Positions 6,534 to 16,054 of a stretch of 20,109 bases of DNA are shown piece by piece. The position numbers and the translations under genes were made by a program. Positions within the stretch are counted from its first letter, which is position 1. Every line of letters begins with the position of its first letter. The stretch is from the NCBI GenBank assembly GCA_031278675.1, contig JAITJY010000309.1, positions 1 to 20,109 on the forward strand. The letters are read 5' to 3'. The stretch comes from Bifidobacteriaceae bacterium (GTDB lineage: Bacteria > Actinomycetota > Actinomycetes > Actinomycetales > WQXJ01). The notes below the pieces were generated by a model. The model was not told where the DNA came from and made no database searches. It worked only from the letters and a program-made list of their open reading frames with translations.

Positions 6534-7409
6534 ATGGCCACAACGGGGGGAAGGCGGCCCGGTTCGCGCCGGGTATCGCAGGCGTCACGCGACGCCCAGG
6601 ATGACCTGCGCGAACGGGTCGATGATCTAGATGAAGACCTGGCCGTCGAGCAGAACTTGGGGCTCGACCCGGATGAGTTGACCGGGCAAGGCGGGCTAGA
6701 AACCAACTCGGGTGGGCGTCCGGTGATCAGGGACAACCGGAAGGTGGATCCGGTCAGCGGCCGGGCCCGGCCGGCGCGGCACGCCGGCCGCCCAGCCACC
6801 GGCCGCACCAGTGCTGGCAACGCACCACGCAGCGGCGGGGGTGGCGCTGGGTCGAAGGGCACGGCATCGGCGGCTGGCACCACCCGGGCCCCTAGCGACA
6901 GCGCGCCGGCAGAACAAACCCCGGGGACGGCGGAAGCTGCCGCTCGGGCGCTGGAAGACGAGGTGGTTGCGGCAGCAGAGCTGATCTCCGCGCGGGAAGA
7001 ACTCGCGGTGCGGACCGAAGACCTCCAACGGGTCGCCGCCGAATACGCCAACTACCGCAAACGCGTGGACCGGGACCGGGCCGTGGCCGGCGACCAAGCC
7101 CGCGCTGAGGTGCTGACCGCGCTGATCCCGGTGCTAGATGACGTCGCGGCGGCGCGCTCGGCGGGCGAACTCGACGGCCCGTTCAAGGCCGTCACCGAAA
7201 AACTCGAAGCCACCGTACAGCGGTTCGGGATGGAGCGCTACGGCCAGGAAGGCGACCTGTTCGACCCGACCATCCACGAGGCGCTGCTACACCAAACCGA
7301 CCCGGCCGTAACAGAACCCAAGATCTTCGTGGTGATCCAGCCGGGCTACCGTATGGACGAACGCGTGTTGCGTGCTGCCCGGGTAGGCGTGGTGGGCCAG
7401 GAGGGCTGA
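6534..7409 (+). CDS. grpE: Nucleotide exchange factor GrpE
   Basis: This 291-aa protein releases ADP from DnaK. The GrpE domain occupies about residues 140-291: a long coiled-coil helix, then the conserved AAEYANYRKRVDRDR, LIPVLDDVAAA and the C-terminal beta domain ending ERVLRAARVGVV. The first 135 residues are Gly/Ala/Ser-rich, low-complexity and probably disordered, making the protein longer than common GrpEs (about 170-240 aa). ATG 6534 follows the dnaK stop by 2 bases, and the dnaJ ATG follows its stop after one base, so the three are translationally coupled. The long N-terminus could be partly untranslated if a later start is used, but no better ribosome binding site was seen. Confidence 0.95.
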   Translation: MATTGGRRPGSRRVSQASRDAQDDLRERVDDLDEDLAVEQNLGLDPDELTGQGGLETNSGGRPVIRDNRKVDPVSGRARPARHAGRPATGRTSAGNAPRSGGGGAGSKGTASAAGTTRAPSDSAPAEQTPGTAEAAARALEDEVVAAAELISAREELAVRTEDLQRVAAEYANYRKRVDRDRAVAGDQARAEVLTALIPVLDDVAAARSAGELDGPFKAVTEKLEATVQRFGMERYGQEGDLFDPTIHEALLHQTDPAVTEPKIFVVIQPGYRMDERVLRAARVGVVGQEG

Positions 7410-7410
7410 C

Positions 7411-8412
7411 ATGGCGGGCCAAGATTGGTTCGAAAAGGACTTCTATAAGACCCTGGGGATAGACAAGAACGCCGACGACCAGGCAATCAAGAAGGCCTAC
7501 CGCAAGCTGGCGCGCCAGTTGCATCCCGACGCGAATCCGGGGAACACCGCCGCAGAGGAACGCTTCAAGGAGGTCAGCGAGGCGTATTCGGTGCTGTCTG
7601 ATCCGGAACAGCGCAAACAGTACGATGGCGTCCGCGCCATGGCGTCCGGCGGCGCCCGGTTCTCCGCCGGACCGGCCGGGGCAAGCGGTTTCGAGGACCT
7701 GTTCTCCGGCATGTTTTCGGGGGGCAGCGGCCGGGTCCGCTTCGCGACGAACGGCGCTCCGGGGGGACTCAACTTGGATGATCTGCTGGGGGCTTTCACC
7801 GGCGGGGGCGGGGCTGGCGGTGGCGGCGGTTTTGGGCGCTTCGGTGGCGCGGGTCGCGGACCGGTGCCTGGCACTGATCTGCATGCTTCGGTGACTCTGC
7901 CGTTCCGTGAGGCGGCGGCCGGGTCTACCCGGGTGCTGACCGTGGATGGCCGTTCCATGACGGTGCGGATTCCGGCCGGCGTGCGTGACGGCCAAAAGAT
8001 CAAACTGGCCGGGAAGGGTCACGCCTCCCCCAACGGTGGTCCGCCCGGGGACCTGGTGATCCAGGTCACTGTGCCATCCGACCCGGTTTTTTCCTTGGAT
8101 GGCAACAATCTGCGCCTGACCGCACCTGTCTCGTTCGCTGAGGCTGCCTTAGGTGCGCGGATCGAGGTGCCGACCTTGGACGGCGGTGCGGTCGCATTGA
8201 AGGTGCCGGGCGGCACGCCTGCGGGACGCACCCTGCGCGTCAAAGGCAAGGGCATTAAGACCGCCCAAGGCACTGGGGATTTGCTGGTCACGGTCAGCGT
8301 GGCGGTGCCTCAGCGGGTCAGTGGCAAAGCGAAGGAAGCACTTGAGGCGCTGCGTGACGCGACCCGGGATCAGGACCCGCGGGCGGAGTTGCGGCGGTTG
8401 GCCGGCTCATGA
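7411..8412 (+). CDS. dnaJ: DnaJ-type co-chaperone lacking the zinc finger
   Basis: This 333-aa protein has an N-terminal J-domain (about 10-73) with the HPD motif at 38-40 that stimulates DnaK ATPase. A Gly/Phe-rich linker (about 74-150) follows, then the two beta-barrel substrate-binding domains (about 155-310) with VRIPAGVRDGQKIKLAGKG and LKVPGGTPAGRTLRVKGKG. The CxxCxGxG repeats of classical DnaJ are absent, so this is a type II (CbpA/DjlB1-like) Hsp40. The gene starts one base after grpE, and its 3' end overlaps hspR by 4 bases (ATGA). It delivers clients to DnaK. A zinc-finger DnaJ is commonly paired with hrcA elsewhere in actinobacterial genomes; none is seen here. Confidence 0.95.
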   Translation: MAGQDWFEKDFYKTLGIDKNADDQAIKKAYRKLARQLHPDANPGNTAAEERFKEVSEAYSVLSDPEQRKQYDGVRAMASGGARFSAGPAGASGFEDLFSGMFSGGSGRVRFATNGAPGGLNLDDLLGAFTGGGGAGGGGGFGRFGGAGRGPVPGTDLHASVTLPFREAAAGSTRVLTVDGRSMTVRIPAGVRDGQKIKLAGKGHASPNGGPPGDLVIQVTVPSDPVFSLDGNNLRLTAPVSFAEAALGARIEVPTLDGGAVALKVPGGTPAGRTLRVKGKGIKTAQGTGDLLVTVSVAVPQRVSGKAKEALEALRDATRDQDPRAELRRLAGS

Positions 8413-8819
8413 CCCTTCTGGCCGAGGATGTTCCCCGCTACACCGTGACCGCTGCCGCCCATCTGGCCGGGATGCATCCGCAGACGCTGCGGCAATATGA
8501 CCGGTTGGGTCTGGTGGTGCCGCGCCGGACCGCCGGCCGTGGCCGGCGCTATTCTGCCCGGGACATTGCCGATCTGTTGGCGGTCCAGCGTCTGTCCGCC
8601 CGTGAGGGCGTCAATCTGGCCGGGATTGCCCGCATTTTGACTTTGGAGGCGGAGTTGCGCGCTTTGCGCCGCGAAGTTGAGGAGTTGCGCGCGGCCGTGC
8701 ATGCCGACCAGCGGGTTTTCGCGGTGAATACCGCCGGCGATGCCGTGCCCCTCGCCCCCGGACAGCGTCCCGTCCAGCGTACGGTCAGCGCCGGCGCCCT
8801 GGTCTTGTGGCGGGGTTGA
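8409..8819 (+). CDS. hspR: Heat-shock repressor HspR (MerR family)
   Basis: The 136-aa product has a MerR-type winged HTH over about residues 9-78: YTVTAAAHLAGMHPQTLRQY, then the wing with RRYSARDIADL. A short coiled-coil follows (about 77-96, LEAELRALRREVEELRAAV). This matches HspR, which represses the dnaK operon by binding HAIR elements, with DnaK as partner. The ATG at 8409 overlaps the dnaJ stop. The C-terminal tail (97-136) is somewhat longer than the DNA-binding core needs and contains VFAVNTAGDAVPLAPG. Both HAIR sites upstream of dnaK are obvious targets, giving the operon a closed feedback loop. Confidence 0.96.
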   Translation: MTLLAEDVPRYTVTAAAHLAGMHPQTLRQYDRLGLVVPRRTAGRGRRYSARDIADLLAVQRLSAREGVNLAGIARILTLEAELRALRREVEELRAAVHADQRVFAVNTAGDAVPLAPGQRPVQRTVSAGALVLWRG

Positions 8820-8875
8820 GCCTGGCGGCTGGGCTGGTCTGGTTCCGCTTGCTGGTTCTTGAAGAATCTGGGCTG

Positions 8876-8913
8876 CGCCAAGACCGCACCGCCTTAGCTG
8901 CCCGGTCTTGGCG
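8876..8913 (+). terminator. 11-bp stem-loop between hspR and the SNF2 gene
   Basis: CGCCAAGACCG (8876-8886) is perfectly complementary to CGGTCTTGGCG (8903-8913) across a 16-base loop. It is 57 bases past the hspR stop and 21 bases before the chosen GTG of the next gene. No U-tract follows. It is either the heat-shock operon terminator or a leader structure of the helicase gene. Confidence 0.5.
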
Positions 8914-8934
8914 GCCGCGAGGAATAATGGGCGA

Positions 8935-12555
<3,621 letters not shown>

Positions 12556-12565
12556 CCAACCCTGA

Positions 12566-13501
12566 TCACCAGGGCGGCGAACCGCCTCGCCTGGCTCGCC
12601 ACTCAGCGAGTGACGAAACAACTGCGGTCACCGCTGTCGCCGGCAGCCAATCATCAAGCAGCGACACCATAATACCAGTAGCTTCAGACACTTGTACGTT
12701 ATTTCGGCCGGGGAAAGCACGGGCGTAACACTGCTCAAGAAGCGTGGTCTTCTCGTTCTTGACGGGCACTGGCTCATTGCGCCGCCAGCCCTGTGAGGAA
12801 CGCTGAATATGAAGGCTTCTCGCTCGGTCTTCCGAAATCAGGCCCAACCGGCGGGCTCGCAAGATGAGGGCGGCGACACTGACCCCATACTTGGCTTTGA
12901 GCGGGAGGTAGCCATGCAGTGTCAGGGCTTCGCTGACGGTCTGGCGCATCACGGCATCGGGCACCAAGAGAGCGCTTGCAAAGTCGTAGGCCCTCTTCTC
13001 TTCTGGCGAACGCGTGCTTGGGATCGGCTTGGCGCGGCTTCGGTCGAAGATCAAGTGGCCCAACTCGTGAGCCAAAGATAGGCGCGCCCTGTCTCCTGGA
13101 CAGGCTGCCACCATTGCCACCAGGGGGCGTTCCTTGGCGTCTGCGGGACGGCTCATTGAGACGTGGTCCTTTTCATCGGCGACCCCCGGTTCAAGGGGCG
13201 CCAAGACTCCCACGCCTAGCCTTTCCATCAGCCGGGTGACGTTCGGGACGGGACCATCGGCTGAAATACCGCCGACCTGCCTGACGGCCTCTGCCGCCAG
13301 GACTGTGTCGCCGTCGAACTCCCCAGGATCTGGCAAGAGGCTCTCGCGATAGCCGGACTCCTCGGACACTCTGGCAAACAATCGGGCGGCTTCCTGATGC
13401 TTCTTTACTATCCGCCGTTCGTCGCGGACGGAAGCTGCGGCTTTAGCGCTTGTCTGCCGCGTTTCCGCTGGTGAGAGCTTCGCTCTCGCCTGCGCGGGCA
13501 C
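12566..13501 (-). CDS. ImmA/IrrE family zinc metallopeptidase without HTH
   Basis: This 311-aa protein has the zinc motif HELGH at 145-149 and the second helix EEKRAYDFASALLVP (167-181), standard for ImmA/IrrE peptidases. GPVPNVTRLMERLGVGVLAP (83-102) is the strand-helix region usually preceding the catalytic part in actinobacterial XRE-ImmA fusions. Residues 3-25 (QARAKLSPAETRQTSAKAAA) resemble the linker that in those fusions follows the XRE HTH, but no HTH is encoded upstream in any minus frame. The GTG start at 13501 lacks a Shine-Dalgarno site, and the frame is closed by TAG at 13529-13531. It may be a natural stand-alone form or a trimmed fusion. It is divergent from the membrane protein gene at 13745. 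Confidence 0.85.
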   Translation of the reverse strand: MPAQARAKLSPAETRQTSAKAAASVRDERRIVKKHQEAARLFARVSEESGYRESLLPDPGEFDGDTVLAAEAVRQVGGISADGPVPNVTRLMERLGVGVLAPLEPGVADEKDHVSMSRPADAKERPLVAMVAACPGDRARLSLAHELGHLIFDRSRAKPIPSTRSPEEKRAYDFASALLVPDAVMRQTVSEALTLHGYLPLKAKYGVSVAALILRARRLGLISEDRARSLHIQRSSQGWRRNEPVPVKNEKTTLLEQCYARAFPGRNNVQVSEATGIMVSLLDDWLPATAVTAVVSSLAEWRARRGGSPPW

Positions 13502-13505
13502 GGTC

Positions 13506-13529
13506 GGACGGTGTTGCTCAACACCGTCC
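13506..13529. promoter_or_regulatory. 24-bp near-perfect palindrome at the ImmA/IrrE gene start
   Basis: GGACGGTGTTG (13506-13516), a 2-base CT centre and CAACACCGTCC (13519-13529) form 11-bp perfect arms. It lies 5 bases upstream of the GTG start at 13501, in the gap between two divergent genes. In DNA it suits a homodimeric operator; in RNA it would put a strong hairpin right at the start codon. Confidence 0.65.
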
Positions 13530-13665
13530 TAGGAATTGGATGCTAGCCCAAGGATTCACGGTTCCCCATCTTGGCCGAGTTTCCCTCGATCATCCATCGC
13601 GCTCGATTCTCGGGCTGGGCTTGGGCAAACCTGGAAGTTGGCTGAGTATTTCCACCGACAGCGTG

Positions 13666-13737
13666 TTCGCATCGGCTCGGACTTGCGGTATTCTGCTCCG
13701 GATCGCAGTTCCCCCAGCTCTAGCCGCGCGATGGAGG
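13666..13737 (+). promoter_or_regulatory. Candidate promoter and RBS of the coiled-coil membrane protein gene
   Basis: TTCGCA (13666-13671), a 17-base spacer and TATTCT (13689-13694) give a fair -35/-10 pair. GGAGG at 13733-13737, 7 bases before GTG 13745, is a strong ribosome binding site and decides that start. Confidence 0.45.
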
Positions 13738-13744
13738 TTTCGCC

Positions 13745-14614
13745 GTGCGTAAACTATCAACCCTGCTCCGGTATCTAGTCGCCTGTCTGATCGCCCTGGT
13801 CCTGGCGGGCCAAGCTAGCCCCGCCTTGGCCTCCATCACAGACGAAGTCCTCGTCACCCACTTGCGGGCAATAACGCTCTTCGAGGACTACTTGGAGAGC
13901 GACCTCGAGAACATGCCCATCGATGAGTGGGTCTCCTTCACTAACTCGACGGCCGAAGGCCTCCACGCCGATGCCGCAGAACTGCAGTCCCTCGCCGAGG
14001 ATGCGTCGAGCGGCTTGGCCGAGCGGGTCGCCGAACTAGGCGCCGGGATCGAAGACCTGGCCGCATCCCTTGATGCCTTGGTCGCAGCCGAGGACGATGC
14101 CGCCGTCAGTGCGGCGAACGACCAGATGAGCGCGGCCGTGGACCGCTTGGCGGCGGCTGAAATCGCCTACGACGATTACCTGGCGGAGCACCCGGCCGCG
14201 AGCGGCGACACGATGTGGTTTGTCTGGACGGGCCTCGTTATCCTAGCCGCGCTCTGCCTGGTGGTCGCGGTGATCCTGTGGGTGCGCAGCGGGAAGCTGG
14301 CACGCCAGTTTCCGCCTTTGGGCAAGGCTCGCACCAACGTGGCGCTGGCAGCGCTGATCTTCTTGGTTGGGACGCTCATCCCAGCAGTCCAGTACTGGGG
14401 CGCCGAGCCGGGCGAGGAGTACACCATCATCTGGTATCCGCTAGTGGTTGGCGGCATTTGGTTCTTTGTGGCGCTGCGCGGCTTCTTCTCCAACAACTCA
14501 AAGGCCAAGCGAGGCGTCGCGGCGGCCGGCGCGGAGCCCGCCCCCGACCCGTCGGCGGCCTACCAAGCCGCGCTGGGCCCGAACCAGCCGATCCAACCAG
14601 GCGATCCGTATTAG
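13745..14614 (+). CDS. Exported coiled-coil membrane protein, unknown function
   Basis: The 289-aa product starts MRKLSTLLRYLVACLIALVL with a signal-peptide-like helix and an AxA-type end (SPALAS, about 25-30). Residues 31-150 are acidic, Ala-rich and helical, with probable coiled coil (AELQSLAEDASSGLAERVAE), and should lie outside the membrane. Three hydrophobic helices follow at about 157-180, 197-215 and 228-246. The cytoplasmic or external tail is Ala/Pro-rich. I know no family for it. GTG 13745 is supported by a GGAGG site. Its stop lies 6 bases from the convergent vapC stop, with a hairpin spanning both stops. Division- or wall-associated stalk proteins have similar layouts, but nothing specific supports that. 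Confidence 0.85.
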   Translation: MRKLSTLLRYLVACLIALVLAGQASPALASITDEVLVTHLRAITLFEDYLESDLENMPIDEWVSFTNSTAEGLHADAAELQSLAEDASSGLAERVAELGAGIEDLAASLDALVAAEDDAAVSAANDQMSAAVDRLAAAEIAYDDYLAEHPAASGDTMWFVWTGLVILAALCLVVAVILWVRSGKLARQFPPLGKARTNVALAALIFLVGTLIPAVQYWGAEPGEEYTIIWYPLVVGGIWFFVALRGFFSNNSKAKRGVAAAGAEPAPDPSAAYQAALGPNQPIQPGDPY

Positions 14615-14622
14615 GACGGATC
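14603..14622. terminator. Short bidirectional hairpin across two convergent stop codons
   Basis: GATCCGT (14603-14609) and ACGGATC (14616-14622) form a 7-bp stem with a 6-base loop. The loop contains the TAG stop of the rightward gene, and the right arm overlaps the TGA of vapC. It lacks U-tracts, so it may act as a compact shared terminator or only as an mRNA 3' stabiliser. Confidence 0.45.
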
Positions 14623-15043
14623 AGGCGTAGGGGTCGGTTGTGCGGAGCCCGGTCCCTTCGAAGTCCCTACTGTTGCGTGTGGCCAGGCTGGCGCCGGCCG
14701 CCAGCGCTATAGCGGCGATCTGCGCGTCGAGCACGGAGATGGGCCGGCCCAGGCGTTTCCTGCGGCTGATCACACGGGCGTACTCGGTTGCCGCGGCGGT
14801 CGTGAAATCCAGCAAGTTGGGCTCCATCGCCGCGAAGAAGGACGCGGCGGATTCGCGCAGCAGCTCCTTGCGCGCCCCGTCTGGCAGCGTCTCGACGCCG
14901 GCTGCGACTTCTGCGAGCGTGATCGTGGTCACGAACAGCTCGTGAGGGGAGCGGCTGGCCAGCCACTGTCGCGCGGGTGCGGCGGCGGGATGGCGCCGAC
15001 CCGAGATCGCCACCAAGGCGATGTTCGTGTCTAGGACGATCAT
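14621..15043 (-). CDS. vapC: PIN-domain toxin ribonuclease (VapC/FitB-like)
   Basis: The 140-aa protein has the PIN signature: MIVLDTN with D5, LAEVAAGVE with E45, VLDAQIAAIAL with D106, and ATRNSRDF with D127. These acidic residues bind Mg2+/Mn2+ in VapC-type endoribonucleases that cleave tRNA or rRNA. The full PIN length of about 130-140 aa is intact, so the toxin should be functional. ATG 15043 overlaps the stop of the preceding FitA-like antitoxin by 4 bases (ATGA), the usual toxin-antitoxin coupling. The closest subgroup is FitB-like, judging from the RHH-type partner with GRSMEAEIR. It is the last of four overlapping minus-strand genes. Confidence 0.93.
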   Translation of the reverse strand: MIVLDTNIALVAISGRRHPAAAPARQWLASRSPHELFVTTITLAEVAAGVETLPDGARKELLRESAASFFAAMEPNLLDFTTAAATEYARVISRRKRLGRPISVLDAQIAAIALAAGASLATRNSRDFEGTGLRTTDPYA

Positions 15044-15252
15044 TGGAAGTCCAGTTCGCGCGGGAACTCGCGAATCCGCGCCGGGAACTCCGCCACTTCG
15101 TCGCCCATCACGCGATCGACCGCGGCGAGGGCGGCCACGATCCCGGTGTGTCCATCATCTTCGGGCACCGCCTCCAGGATCGCCCTGATCTCGGCCTCCA
15201 TGGATCGGCCGCGGGCCGCCAGCCACAGGGCGTCAGTCCGAAGCGATGACAT
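15040..15252 (-). CDS. FitA-like RHH antitoxin, apparently shortened
   Basis: From ATG 15252 the product has 70 aa. LAARGRSMEAEIRAILEAV (about 12-30) is the recognisable second half of a FitA/Phd-VapB-type RHH domain (consensus near GRSMEEEVR.IL), and the acidic tail (EVAEFPARIREFPRELDF) would bind the PIN toxin. The canonical first strand and helix (ITIRNLDDELKERLRARA-like, about 20 residues) are reduced to SSLRTDALW, so part of the DNA-binding ribbon seems missing. The frame is open further upstream but encodes Arg/Ser/Pro-rich shadow sequence of mazF. No ribosome binding site was seen; the start lies inside the mazF 3' end (20-base overlap), so it likely depends on coupled translation. It should neutralise VapC but may not repress. 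Confidence 0.75.
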   Translation of the reverse strand: MSSLRTDALWLAARGRSMEAEIRAILEAVPEDDGHTGIVAALAAVDRVMGDEVAEFPARIREFPRELDFQ

Positions 15253-15571
15253 TGGCGACGGCGGTGGCGACCCGTCGCATCTGCTCTGGGGTGAGCGCGC
15301 CCAGCCGCTCCAACAGACGCGTCGGCGTGACGGACTGGACAAAGTCGCACATCGCGAACGACTCCCTACCGCCGGCTTCCACGACCTTCGGCCGCAGCGG
15401 GCTGGGCACGGCAGTGGCGGACAGCGGGACGACTGTGACGGGGTTCCACTTCGCGCCGGTGATCAGCGCGCTGTTGGTGAGCACGACGCACCGCCGGTTC
15501 TTCCCCAACTCGCCCGCCTTCGCGGCGCCGAGCCGGGCGAGCCAGACCTCGCCCTGCCGAATCTCGCTCAC
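15233..15571 (-). CDS. mazF: MazF/PemK-family toxin endoribonuclease
   Basis: The 112-aa protein starts MSEIRQGEVWLARLG, the beta-strand opening of MazF/PemK toxins (typically RGDVWWVDL). CVVLTNSALI (about 28-37), VTVVPLSATA and the later strand FAMCDFVQSVTPTRL with the helix LTPEQMRRVATAVANVI complete the fold. These toxins cleave mRNA at short sequence-specific sites. The conserved early arginine of the family (R-P-x-L-V) appears as RRCVVL. ATG 15571 overlaps the stop of the antitoxin gene by 4 bases. Its 3' end overlaps the next antitoxin start by 20 bases, joining two toxin-antitoxin units in one transcript. Confidence 0.92.
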   Translation of the reverse strand: MSEIRQGEVWLARLGAAKAGELGKNRRCVVLTNSALITGAKWNPVTVVPLSATAVPSPLRPKVVEAGGRESFAMCDFVQSVTPTRLLERLGALTPEQMRRVATAVANVIASD

Positions 15572-15816
15572 GCCGGCAGCTCCTCACCCGTGGCGGCCTC
15601 CCAAGCCCCTAGTTCTTCGGTGAACAGCGCCGAACCATCCTGGGCCACCGCCTTGAGATGTTCGGCGTAGTCACGCCTGAGTTCGTCGGCGGCCAGCAAT
15701 TGGTCGATCGCCTCCCCGAGCGAGACGTGCCTGGCCGCAGCTGCGGCGGCTAACCGGTCCCGCACCGAAGCCCGGAGCCGAACCGTCGTGGCAGGGTCAT
15801 CGACATATATGCTCAC
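15568..15816 (-). CDS. RHH antitoxin partner of MazF
   Basis: The 82-aa product begins MSIYVDDPATTVRLRASVRD, a strand-helix of the ribbon-helix-helix type (about 10-45, with HVSLGEAIDQLLA as second helix). An acidic C-terminal tail (LFTEELGAWEAATGEELP) suits toxin binding. It is the expected MazE/CopG-like antitoxin: small, upstream of mazF, and overlapping it by 4 bases. The start is GTG 15816-15814. No Shine-Dalgarno is present, and a TATGCT -10-like element ends about 11 bases upstream, so the mRNA may be nearly leaderless. An operator palindrome abuts the start codon. Confidence 0.85.
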   Translation of the reverse strand: MSIYVDDPATTVRLRASVRDRLAAAAAARHVSLGEAIDQLLAADELRRDYAEHLKAVAQDGSALFTEELGAWEAATGEELPA

Positions 15817-15834
15817 GTATGCACCGTAGCATAC
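15817..15834 (-). promoter_or_regulatory. Operator palindrome and -10 element of the TA operon
   Basis: GTATGC (15817-15822) and GCATAC (15829-15834), 6 bases apart, form an inverted repeat touching the GTG start. On the minus strand TATGCT (15833-15828) inside it matches a -10 box, so antitoxin binding would occlude the promoter. Confidence 0.5.
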
Positions 15835-15855
15835 CTGCGGGCCAGCCGATCACGG

Positions 15856-16040
15856 TCAGCTAGCCCGCAGCAGGCGGGCCGTGTCCTCGTCCTCCCTGAT
15901 CAGCGCGTCGGTGATGTCCGCGATGCGTTTGCGGAGCGGCTGCGGGCCGATCCCCCGCGCCTGGTTGTAGGCGACCTGCTTGTCCGCGTCGAGGATGGCA
16001 CCAGGGAGACCTCCGGCAAGTCCAGGCCCTCGGGCTGACC
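15856..16040 (-). pseudogene. uvrB: uvrB internal fragment, frameshifted and internally deleted
   Basis: On the minus strand, bases 16031 to about 15999 translate as EGLDLPEVSLV, the conserved helicase motif VI region of UvrB. A missing base (GTG-CC-ATC where GTG-GCC-ATC is expected) shifts the frame. It resumes as AILDADK and jumps directly to QVAYNQARGIGPQPLRKRIA and DITDALIREDEDTARLLRAS, ending in TGA 15858-15856. In intact UvrB about 70-80 residues separate DADK from the QVAYN block, and a further UVR domain follows. So both an internal deletion and 3' loss are evident, and the fragment cannot encode a working excision-repair protein. It lies immediately downstream of the lipoprotein gene. 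Confidence 0.85.
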
Positions 16041-16054
16041 ACTCCTGGCGGGGG

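Noticed and set aside
8908..8934. Earlier TTG start of the SNF2 gene
   Set aside because: It lies in the right arm of an 11-bp stem-loop and lacks a ribosome binding site; GTG 8935 has GAGGAA upstream.
12560..12574. CCCTG/CAGGG inverted repeat between convergent SNF2 and ImmA/IrrE genes as a terminator
   Set aside because: The stem is only 5 bp with no U-tract; it is too weak to call.
15253..15342. Upstream extension of the FitA-like antitoxin
   Set aside because: These codons read Arg/Ser/Pro-rich sequence antisense-like to family expectations and lie wholly within mazF in another frame.
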